Assembly: GCA_023393485.1 (NCBI GenBank)
Contig: JAEWLD010000283.1
Coordinates: 1 to 5,519, forward strand
From: Bacteroidota bacterium
Lineage (GTDB): Bacteria; Bacteroidota; Bacteroidia; Flavobacteriales; Flavobacteriaceae
Direction of reading: 5' to 3'
DNA length: 5,519 bases
Part shown: piece after piece, positions 1 through 5,519 of the stretch
Position numbering within the stretch: position 1 is the first letter of the stretch
Layout: every line of letters begins with the position of its first letter
Notes under the pieces: generated by a model
The model's input: the letters and a program-made list of their open reading frames with translations, nothing else
Told to the model about the DNA's origin: nothing
Databases searched by the model: none
Translations under genes and position numbers: made by a program

Positions 1-1061
1 TTTTGCGCCGCGGCATAGGAGAAAATCAATCCGCCGATAATGACCAGAAGTGCGCCCGAAAGCCAATACATGCGGTATTTTTCAAGCGGCTGGCGAATTT
101 CCCTGATCGCGTCGGTTTGCGGCGCAATCGTCTTTTCGAGCGCAGCGATATTGTTTTCAAGCGCCGCGGTTGATTCAGCCTTTATTGATGCTTCAAGATT
201 CTTGTCATGCCTGACCTGGACGATATTGTCATTGAGTCTTTTGATTTGATCGGTTATTGGCTTTATTTCGGTTTCGATCGAGACGATCTCTTTGGCCTGG
301 TCCGAACTGTAACTTGCGAAAACCGGGCTGAACATCACAATCAGCAGACCGGTCATGATAATCAGTGTCCGCAAGGCTTTGTTGGCTTTTTCCATCGGCT
401 CGATCGATATGCCGTCGGGCACTTTTTTCGAAAAATAAAACAGTGCGGCGGCGGCAATGAAAAGCAATCCGACCCCGACATACAACAAGACTACTTTACT
501 CAATTCAAGATGTTCGATTTGCTCATCGGTCACCGAAGCCGCAGTACCGAACAACGCCAATGCCACTACAATCGGCCCAATCGTCGTACCGAAAGAGTTG
601 ATGCCGCCACCAAGATTGACGCGGCTTGTTCCGGTTTTCGGGTCGCCGAGCAAAATCGCGAATGGCTGCGCAGCGGTTTGCTGCAGTGAAAACCCGAGCG
701 CGACTATAAACAATCCGCAAAGCATTCCCGCATAAACATTGGCTTCAACCGCTACGATCATCGCGCCGGCGCCGAGGGCAGAGAACAACAGGCCGTACAC
801 GATGCTCTTTTTGTAACCCCATTTCCCAACCATGTCCTTGCCGCTCAAATCACCAAGGGCAAACAACAGCAGCGCGCCAATGTAATACGCGGTGTAAAAC
901 GCAAAGTCAACAAGCTGCGACTGGAATTGGTCGAGCTTAAAAAACGTTTTGCAAAACGGGATGAAAATACTGTTTCCGGCGGCGATGAAACCCCAAAAGA
1001 AGAAAACGGTAATCAGCGTATAAAGCGCCGGATAATTGGTTTTGATTGTCGAATTGCTCAT
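1..1061 (-). CDS. FucP/GluP-type MFS sugar transporter (3'-truncated by window edge)
   Basis: This is an inner-membrane permease of the major facilitator superfamily, FHS (fucose-galactose-glucose) branch, probably importing a monosaccharide released by the neighbouring hydrolases. The reading frame is open for 353 codons and runs off the left edge, so roughly the last third is missing. Predicted helices lie near residues 11-33, 50-70, 84-104, 108-130, 152-173, 187-210, 229-250 and 331-352. The family signature is clear: QTAAQPF at 128-134, then LGDPKTGTSRVNLGG and NSFGTTIGP, matching the GluP pattern (TAANP, then SRLNL, then NSLGTT). Two features are odd. Residues 251-329, between helices 7 and 8, form a long polar coiled-coil-like insert. 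The acidic residues of FucP (D46, E135) align with S31 and Q128. The start MSNSTIKTNY fits the short N-terminus of the family. An in-frame ATG at 1151 would add 30 residues but looks less likely. No clear Shine-Dalgarno motif precedes it. It lies 109 bases after the GH43 stop, with no terminator between, so it is probably cotranscribed. The substrate is unknown. Confidence 0.93.
   Translation of the reverse strand, partial: MSNSTIKTNYPALYTLITVFFFWGFIAAGNSIFIPFCKTFFKLDQFQSQLVDFAFYTAYYIGALLLFALGDLSGKDMVGKWGYKKSIVYGLLFSALGAGAMIVAVEANVYAGMLCGLFIVALGFSLQQTAAQPFAILLGDPKTGTSRVNLGGGINSFGTTIGPIVVALALFGTAASVTDEQIEHLELSKVVLLYVGVGLLFIAAAALFYFSKKVPDGISIEPMEKANKALRTLIIMTGLLIVMFSPVFASYSSDQAKEIVSIETEIKPITDQIKRLNDNIVQVRHDKNLEASIKAESTAALENNIAALEKTIAPQTDAIREIRQPLEKYRMYWLSGALLVIIGGLIFSYAAAQ
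75..311 (-). other. Coiled-coil insert in the MFS transporter, TM7-TM8 loop
   Basis: This stretch encodes residues 251-329 of the transporter. It is rich in Glu, Lys, Gln, Asn and Ala, with Ile and Leu at roughly heptad spacing (for example IVSIETEIKPITDQIKRL and LENNIAALEKTI). It sits between two clear hydrophobic helices. A break around residues 283-290 suggests two antiparallel helices forming a hairpin. With the N-terminus in the cytoplasm and seven helices before it, the loop should face the periplasm. The helical and coiled-coil calls were made by eye from residue pattern, not computed. Confidence 0.6.
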
Positions 1062-1170
1062 GTCGGTAATTGGTTTATGTGCTAAATATCCTGCAATTAT
1101 TTGTTTGGGCAATGCGTCGCATGACGAAGTTATCAACCAAAACCGATTCATAACTCAAATTTCGCTGCCC

Positions 1171-2922
1171 TTATTCACATTTCTTGATTTCAGACCGCGG
1201 CCCGATTCCGTTGTTGTTGAAGGCCTCAATGCTGAAATAATAAGTGTCTGACGCATCGAGTCCATTGAAATGATATTCGTTTTTGCCGTAGACCATGATA
1301 CTGCCATACATTTTTTCAGGCGACTTGCCAAAGTAAATCACATAGCCGTCGGCGTGCGTGTTTTGCTGCCATTTTAACCAGGCATTGCGGCGTTCGCCTG
1401 CGCTTTTTCGTTGTGTTCGCAGCGGCACAAAACGCTCAACCGCGCCGGGCGGCTTTCCGGTGCCTTTGCCGAAGACGCGCAGGCCGGAAACCGCAACTTT
1501 CCCTGTTGGCATGCCGTACACATGGAGTTTTACATAGCGCCCCGAAGCCGGTTTTCCTAGTTCAATGTAATCATGCGGAACATCTTTTTTATTCCCGCTT
1601 TTATTGACGACGGTACGCCAATTCATTCCATTATCTGAAACATCGAGCCTATATTGGTGGCCCGAAGTTCTATCAGGCTTGCCCATCAATTCCACATCCT
1701 GATCGGCAAAATTGATTTGGAATGCCATGATCGTGCTTGTTTCTCCCAAATCCGAAATAATCCATTCGTCTTTGCCCGATTTGGCGCTCCAATAGGTTTT
1801 GATATCTTCATCGACGGCAAAATTGGGCTGAAAGCCGCCGAGCGTGGATGAAACCGTAACCGGTTTGTTGAAATTGAGCACCATCCAGCCGGCAAAACTT
1901 TTCAAGTGGTCTTTTTTTTCCGATGGGAGAAATGTCGGATAATCGCCGTAGGCTGTGTTTGAGTACAGAATTCCATCGGAGTCGAAGCCAGCGGGCCAAA
2001 TCCCGATGCGCCGCTCGAAATTGTTCTTGACGCAAATCCCGATAGTCGAAGTGTGCCAATAATCGCCGTTTGCGTCCTGAAACGTTGCGCCGTGGCCAGC
2101 GCCGCGCGCAAAACCGCCTGGCTTGTATGAAAACGGATTGTGCGATTGGTATTCAAATGGCCCGATTGGAGAATCGCCAATGTAAACGCCGTCGGCATAA
2201 CCGCTGAATTCTGTTCCCGGCGCGCCGTATTGCAAATAATATTTTCCTTGATATTTGGTCATGAACGCGCCTTCGGCAAATGGCCGCAGGAAGGTGTTGT
2301 CATTGTTTTCGCCGAAGCGTTCCCAACCGTGTTCATGATCATTGAGCGACAGAATATCGTAGATTTCGCCTTCGGGCTGAAACGTCTTGCGATTGAGTTT
2401 GACCACGTGCAGCGGATAAACGTTGCTCGATCCGTAATATTCCCAAAGCGCGTCTTTCTCTTTGTCCCAGAAAATCTGCGGATCCCAAGCGCCGGTTTCC
2501 GATTGGTGCACGAGTTCCTTCCAGTCATCTTTTGACGGATTCATACTCATCCAAATCGGGAAATCCTTGCCGTGCGTTGATCCGACGACAATCAGCGTGT
2601 CATTGACAAAAGACAGCGACGGTGCGCACAATTCGTCGTAAACCTTATGTTCAGGCCGCAAAAACTTGCGCGCGATGAATTTCCAGTCAAGCATATCCCG
2701 GGAATGCCAGTAACCCCATTGGTTGGTCGAAAAGAGATAGTATTCGCCTTTGAAAAACGCAATGACCGGATCGGCCGTCGCGCGGTGTTTGCCTTGCTCG
2801 ACAAAATTCGGGATTGGGCAGTAACCGTAATCGATGTTGATTGGGTTGCAATAGGTTTTTTGCTGGGCGTATGCACCCGAAATAGTTAATGCCACAACTA
2901 ATATAAAATACAAGTGTCTCAT
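1171..2922 (-). CDS. Secreted GH43 glycoside hydrolase with discoidin-like and fibronectin III domains
   Basis: This is a five-bladed beta-propeller glycosidase of family 43 (583 residues from this start), predicted to be exported. A signal peptide covers residues 1-19 (MRHLYFILVV, then cleavage after AYA) with no lipobox Cys, which is why this ATG is preferred over the upstream one at 2976. The catalytic domain spans about 25-335. It carries the three expected acids: D51 in TADPVI (general base), D147 in AWDPQ (pKa modulator) and E217 in AEGAF (general acid). A discoidin/F5-8 type C domain, likely carbohydrate binding, follows at about 354-486 (WSAKSGKDEWIISDLG, then GRYVKLHVYG). A fibronectin III domain fills about 494-582. 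From memory the catalytic part resembles the group that includes alpha-L-arabinofuranosidases and beta-D-galactofuranosidases (perhaps subfamily 34); xylosidase activity cannot be excluded. Its upstream neighbour is the GH97 gene, 53 bases away with this start. An A-rich AAGAAAAT sits just before the ATG. Confidence 0.92.
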   Translation of the reverse strand: MRHLYFILVVALTISGAYAQQKTYCNPINIDYGYCPIPNFVEQGKHRATADPVIAFFKGEYYLFSTNQWGYWHSRDMLDWKFIARKFLRPEHKVYDELCAPSLSFVNDTLIVVGSTHGKDFPIWMSMNPSKDDWKELVHQSETGAWDPQIFWDKEKDALWEYYGSSNVYPLHVVKLNRKTFQPEGEIYDILSLNDHEHGWERFGENNDNTFLRPFAEGAFMTKYQGKYYLQYGAPGTEFSGYADGVYIGDSPIGPFEYQSHNPFSYKPGGFARGAGHGATFQDANGDYWHTSTIGICVKNNFERRIGIWPAGFDSDGILYSNTAYGDYPTFLPSEKKDHLKSFAGWMVLNFNKPVTVSSTLGGFQPNFAVDEDIKTYWSAKSGKDEWIISDLGETSTIMAFQINFADQDVELMGKPDRTSGHQYRLDVSDNGMNWRTVVNKSGNKKDVPHDYIELGKPASGRYVKLHVYGMPTGKVAVSGLRVFGKGTGKPPGAVERFVPLRTQRKSAGERRNAWLKWQQNTHADGYVIYFGKSPEKMYGSIMVYGKNEYHFNGLDASDTYYFSIEAFNNNGIGPRSEIKKCE

Positions 2923-2973
2923 ATTTTCTTGCCATAGATTCGCAGCTTCTCTCCTAATCTTCAAATCTGCGGT

Positions 2974-2978
2974 CATTA
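2974..2978 (-). promoter_or_regulatory. TAATG stop/start overlap, possible coupled start of the GH43 gene
   Basis: The GH97 stop codon TAA (2978-2976) shares one base with an in-frame ATG (2976-2974) of the GH43 reading frame. Such overlaps often allow a terminating ribosome to restart. Starting here would put 18 hydrophilic, charged residues (MTADLKIRREAANLWQEN) in front of the signal peptide. The signal peptide and the A-rich leader at 2923-2935 favour the ATG at 2922 instead. The two starts are not exclusive, since coupling could bring ribosomes close to the second ATG. Confidence 0.35.
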
Positions 2979-5072
2979 TTTAGGTTCAAAGCTAACGGCA
3001 GCGCCGCCGCCGGGCGCAAGATTCAGGTTGATTTTTGATTTCGCCGTCACTTCAACCCTTCGGATGTTATACGACTTTGGATTTTTTTGCCAATCCGCAT
3101 CCTTGCCGTCTTCATAAATGGTCGCTTTGAACTTCTGCCCTTTCGGGAGAAAATTGCAGGAAATCGAAGTCTGTCGCGGATTTTCGTCGGTGATTGCGCC
3201 CAGGAACCACTTTTCGGAATTCCTGGCTTTACGCACAACGGTAAGGTAATCACCGGGCTCGGCCTCGAGATACTTCGATTCCCGCCAATCAGCAGCGACG
3301 TCTTTGATGAATTGAAACGCATCGGGGTGTTTCTCGTAATTCTCAGGTAAATCGGCAGCCATCTGCAGCGGCGAATACATCGTGACATAGAGCGCAAGCT
3401 GTTTGGCAAGAGTCGTGTGGATTTGTTCCGTTTTCTCTGGATCATAAGCGCTCATTTTGATTTCGAAAATCCCGGGCGTGTAATCCATCGGCCCGCCCAA
3501 TAATCTGGTAAAAGGCAAAATCGTTTCGTGCATTGGCGGATTGCCTTTGCTCCAGGCGTTGAACTCGTTGCCACGCGCTGCTTCGGCCGCAATGTAATTC
3601 GGATAAGTTCGCTGATAACCGGTCGGGCGCGACGACTCGTGTGAATTGACCATCAGTTTATAGTCTGCGGCGCGGCGTGCAACATAGTTGAAATGGTTGA
3701 CCATCGTTTGCCCGTCGTGGAATTCCCCGCGCGGAATGATGCGGCCGACATATCCTGTCTTGACCGCCGGATAACCGTACCTTTTCATGTTTTCAAAAGC
3801 GCGGTCGAGCCTTCTCTCATAATTGGCGACCGAACCCGACGTTTCGTGATGCATGATCATTTTGACGCCTTTCGATTTTGCATACTGTGAAACGGTCTCG
3901 ATATCGAAATCGGGATACGGCGTCACAAAATCAAAAACATCTTCCTTCCAGTTGCCGAACCAGTCTTCCCAACCGATGTTCCAGCCTTCAACCAGCACAG
4001 CGTCAAAACCGTGTCTGGCCGCAAAATCGATGTAGCGTTTTGTATTTTCAGTAGTCGCCCCGTGCTTTCCTGAAGCGGTCAGCTCGCCGGTCTGGTTGTT
4101 CTGCGCGTTCTGCGAACCAGCGTAATCCCATGTAGACTTTCCGACGTGCATTTCCCACCAGATTCCGACGTACTTCATCGGCTTGATCCATGATGTATCA
4201 TCGATTTTACAAGGTTCGTTAAGGTTAAGAATCATTTTTGACCCGACAATGTCGCGCGCATCGTCAGAGACCATGATCGTCCGCCACGGCGAATTGAACG
4301 GCGCCTGCAGATAGGCCTTGTCACCGATGGCGTTGGGTGCGAGCAATGCCTTAAGGCCGTAATTTTTGACATCGGCCGTCAAATGCATGACCGGATAATT
4401 GACCGTTGCAGCTTCAAAAATGTTGATATACAGGTTATCCGCGGTTTTCATTTGCAAAGGCGATTGCACCGCATATTTGCCGGCAATCGACTTTAATGCG
4501 ATACCGTTGTCCAGGTCAATTTTATCGTTGTCTATCTGTGAAAATTTCGTTTCGTTATAGGCATATTCCTGGCTGTCGAAATCGCCTGGAATCCAAAACG
4601 TCTTGTGGTCGCCGGCCAGATTGAATTCGGTCAATTCGTCTGAAATCACAAAATAGTCGAGCCTGCCTTCATTCAAAAACACATACCGGAAAGCCACGCC
4701 CTGGTCATAAGCACGGAAAATCAGTTCAACTTTCCGTCCGGTTTTCTCTTGCCCGAGCTCAACAGCCATTTGATTGAATTCGTCTTTTATTTCAGCCTGC
4801 TCGCCAAGTACCGGCTTCCACACCGAACTTGAATGGCTTTGCGCCGGAGTATTGACGATGCGAAAACCCGAGGCCAAATCATCTGAATTCCTGAGTTTGA
4901 CCCCGAGACGGCTTTTGACGATTACGGGTTTTTCTTTGTACGAAACCGTGTAAGCAGGAATGCCGTCGCTGAGCGAAAACACAAGCGCGAGCTGACCTGA
5001 CGGCGACTTGAGCGTTTGTGCGCCGAGGGTCAAATTCAATAAAAATAAAAAGATTGCGGAGCTGAATTTCAT
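2976..5072 (-). CDS. susB: GH97 alpha-glucosidase, SusB-like
   Basis: The product (698 residues) is a GH97 exo-alpha-glucosidase very like Bacteroides thetaiotaomicron SusB, which releases glucose from alpha-linked glucosides in the periplasm with inversion. A signal peptide covers residues 1-18 (hydrophobic core FLFLLNLTL, cleavage after LGA, no lipobox). An N-terminal beta-sandwich spans about 22-285, the TIM barrel about 295-575 and a C-terminal beta domain about 595-696. Long stretches match SusB as I remember it, such as HGFDAVLVEGWN, PYPDFD, GGPMDYTPGIFE and YVTMYSPLQMAAD. The acids E410 (MHHE), E479 (NSHE), E497 and E503 (GNE) have exactly the spacing of SusB E439, E508, E526 and E532, the base/acid and calcium ligands; E169 (SQEY) probably matches E194. 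This places it in the inverting, not the retaining alpha-galactosidase, branch. The ATG at 5072 is chosen because it begins the signal peptide; the frame extends to a TTG at 5105 in the terminator tail. Seven A residues precede the ATG. Context is not the classical starch locus, so dextran-like or mixed glucans are also possible substrates. Confidence 0.96.
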   Translation of the reverse strand: MKFSSAIFLFLLNLTLGAQTLKSPSGQLALVFSLSDGIPAYTVSYKEKPVIVKSRLGVKLRNSDDLASGFRIVNTPAQSHSSSVWKPVLGEQAEIKDEFNQMAVELGQEKTGRKVELIFRAYDQGVAFRYVFLNEGRLDYFVISDELTEFNLAGDHKTFWIPGDFDSQEYAYNETKFSQIDNDKIDLDNGIALKSIAGKYAVQSPLQMKTADNLYINIFEAATVNYPVMHLTADVKNYGLKALLAPNAIGDKAYLQAPFNSPWRTIMVSDDARDIVGSKMILNLNEPCKIDDTSWIKPMKYVGIWWEMHVGKSTWDYAGSQNAQNNQTGELTASGKHGATTENTKRYIDFAARHGFDAVLVEGWNIGWEDWFGNWKEDVFDFVTPYPDFDIETVSQYAKSKGVKMIMHHETSGSVANYERRLDRAFENMKRYGYPAVKTGYVGRIIPRGEFHDGQTMVNHFNYVARRAADYKLMVNSHESSRPTGYQRTYPNYIAAEAARGNEFNAWSKGNPPMHETILPFTRLLGGPMDYTPGIFEIKMSAYDPEKTEQIHTTLAKQLALYVTMYSPLQMAADLPENYEKHPDAFQFIKDVAADWRESKYLEAEPGDYLTVVRKARNSEKWFLGAITDENPRQTSISCNFLPKGQKFKATIYEDGKDADWQKNPKSYNIRRVEVTAKSKINLNLAPGGGAAVSFEPK

Positions 5073-5078
5073 TTTTTT

Positions 5079-5106
5079 CAATTTATAAACAGGTCGTTTT
5101 TTCAAA
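5079..5106 (-). promoter_or_regulatory. Weak candidate Bacteroidota promoter for the GH97 gene
   Basis: On the minus strand TTTG (5106-5103) is followed after 17 bases by TAAATTG (5085-5079). This loosely resembles the Bacteroidota pattern of a -33 TTTG and a -7 TAnnTTTG, but the -7 box is imperfect and the transcript would begin almost at the ATG. The -33 part also overlaps the terminator T-tract. This is the only candidate I could find in the 35 bases between the hairpin and the GH97 start. Confidence 0.18.
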
Positions 5107-5137
5107 AAAACCCTTCGGTTATGCGGCCGAAGGGTTT
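5104..5137 (-). terminator. Intrinsic terminator after the GH3 gene
   Basis: A perfect 11-base-pair stem, AAACCCTTCGG (5127-5137 read on the minus strand) with CCGAAGGGTTT (5108-5118), encloses an 8-base loop. On the minus strand it runs into seven T residues (5110-5104), three of them part of the stem. This is the standard shape of a rho-independent terminator for a minus-strand transcript. It starts 20 bases after the GH3 stop codon. Read on the plus strand it has only three T residues and is a poor terminator, so it appears to be one-directional. Because the next gene starts only 31 bases after the T-tract in the same direction, it may act as an attenuator allowing some readthrough. Confidence 0.82.
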
Positions 5138-5157
5138 CAAATAAAGCTAAACCCAGA

Positions 5158-5519
5158 CTAATTAACTAACCCAAATATACCTCTTGATTGCGCGTCTGAA
5201 TTCCCGCCGACAAATACTTCAAAATCACCGGCTTCGGCTTCATTTTTCATGTTGATATTGTAAAATTTCAGGTCGTCTGACGAAATCTCGAATGTGACCG
5301 TTTTCTTCTCGCCCTTTTTGAGCGACACACGCTCGAAACCTTTGAGCTCGCGCACCGGCCGCGTGACCGAACCCACAATGTCGCGGATGTAAAGCTGGAC
5401 AACTTCGGTACCGTCGTGGTTTCCGGTATTGGTCACATCGATCGCAATTTTCAACTTTTCGCCAAACCGGATTTGATGCGACGAAAGCTTGAAATTGTCA
5501 TATTCAAACGTCGTATAAC
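5158..5519 (-). CDS. bglX: GH3 beta-glucosidase, BglX type, C-terminal fragment (5' end outside window)
   Basis: Only the last 119 codons are present; the frame is open to the right edge, so the start and both catalytic domains lie outside. What remains is the fibronectin III-like domain that closes GH3 enzymes. It includes the YTTFEYDNFKLS strand that follows the usual GLS motif, the VTNTGNHDGTEVVQLYIRD core, RPVRELKGFERVSLKKGE and a final GDFEVFVGG. These match the E. coli BglX C-terminus as I remember it (SRPVKQLKGFEKITLKPGE, then LKFWN and MKYDAEPG), and the end after FGLVN is the natural C-terminus. The family hydrolyses beta-linked gluco- or xylo-oligosaccharides, usually in the periplasm, with a catalytic Asp that cannot be seen here. 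The gene ends in TAG, 20 bases before a terminator hairpin. The exact substrate is open, and the symbol rests on the C-terminal domain only. Confidence 0.9.
   Translation of the reverse strand, partial: YTTFEYDNFKLSSHQIRFGEKLKIAIDVTNTGNHDGTEVVQLYIRDIVGSVTRPVRELKGFERVSLKKGEKKTVTFEISSDDLKFYNINMKNEAEAGDFEVFVGGNSDAQSRGIFGLVN

Noticed and set aside
207..689. 160-codon plus-strand open frame opposite the MFS gene
   Set aside because: It lies wholly antisense to a clear transporter frame, has a low-complexity composition rich in Arg, Gln, Asn and His, and resembles no family I know. It is a codon-usage shadow.
1112..1126. Short inverted repeats ATGCGTCGCAT and CGTC-GCAT-GACG in the GH43-permease gap
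   Set aside because: Stems of four or five base pairs without a T-tract are expected by chance; there is too little to call a terminator or an operator.
2140..2535. 131-codon plus-strand open frame inside the GH43 gene
   Set aside because: It is antisense to the catalytic domain of a well-supported gene, with no signal, domain or start context of its own.
3047..3445. 132-codon minus-strand frame inside the GH97 gene
   Set aside because: It overlaps the conserved SusB-like frame on the same strand and has the basic, Arg/Ser-rich composition of an out-of-frame reading.
5073..5105. TTG start at 5105 adding 11 residues to the GH97 protein
   Set aside because: The TTG lies in the T-tract of the terminator, and the added lysine-rich residues precede a complete signal peptide that begins at the ATG at 5072.
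5158..5454. A separate 98-codon gene starting at TTG 5454
   Set aside because: The frame continues upstream to the window edge with typical GH3 C-terminal sequence (YTTFEYDNFKLS), so this is the tail of a longer gene, not a small protein.

Overview
The window is a stretch of bacterial carbohydrate-degradation genes. All four genes read on the minus strand, so transcription runs from the right end of the window to the left. The organism is most likely a member of the Bacteroidota, probably Flavobacteriia. Three things point there: a close relative of the Bacteroides SusB alpha-glucosidase, A-rich sequence instead of clear Shine-Dalgarno motifs ahead of the start codons, and a FucP/GluP-type sugar transporter beside glycoside hydrolases. 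No species can be named from this sequence alone.

In transcription order the layout is as follows. (1) The C-terminal end of a family GH3 beta-glucosidase of BglX type enters at the right edge (5519 to 5158). (2) An 85-base gap follows. It holds a strong hairpin plus T-tract that looks like an intrinsic terminator or attenuator. (3) A complete GH97 protein (5072 to 2976) is very close to SusB and carries all the Glu residues of the inverting, calcium-dependent branch. (4) A GH43 enzyme with C-terminal discoidin-like and fibronectin III domains (best start 2922, end 1171) follows; an alternative start overlaps the GH97 stop codon as TAATG. (5) After 109 bases comes a FucP/GluP-type MFS sugar transporter (start 1061), cut by the left edge after 353 residues.

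The genes fit one job. Secreted, probably periplasmic, enzymes trim oligosaccharides to monosaccharides: alpha-glucosidic ends by GH97, beta-linked ends by GH3, and an arabinofuranosyl, xylosyl or galactofuranosyl-type side group by GH43. The MFS permease then moves a free sugar across the inner membrane. No SusC/SusD pair, regulator or endo-acting enzyme lies inside the window, so the polysaccharide target cannot be fixed.

I do not see a wholly new system. The points most worth a second look are a predicted periplasmic coiled-coil insert of about 80 residues between helices 7 and 8 of the transporter, the loss in that transporter of both acidic residues used for proton coupling in FucP, the terminator-like hairpin that leaves almost no room for a GH97 promoter, and the two competing start codons of the GH43 gene. 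No RNA genes, mobile elements, CRISPR arrays or long repeats were seen.
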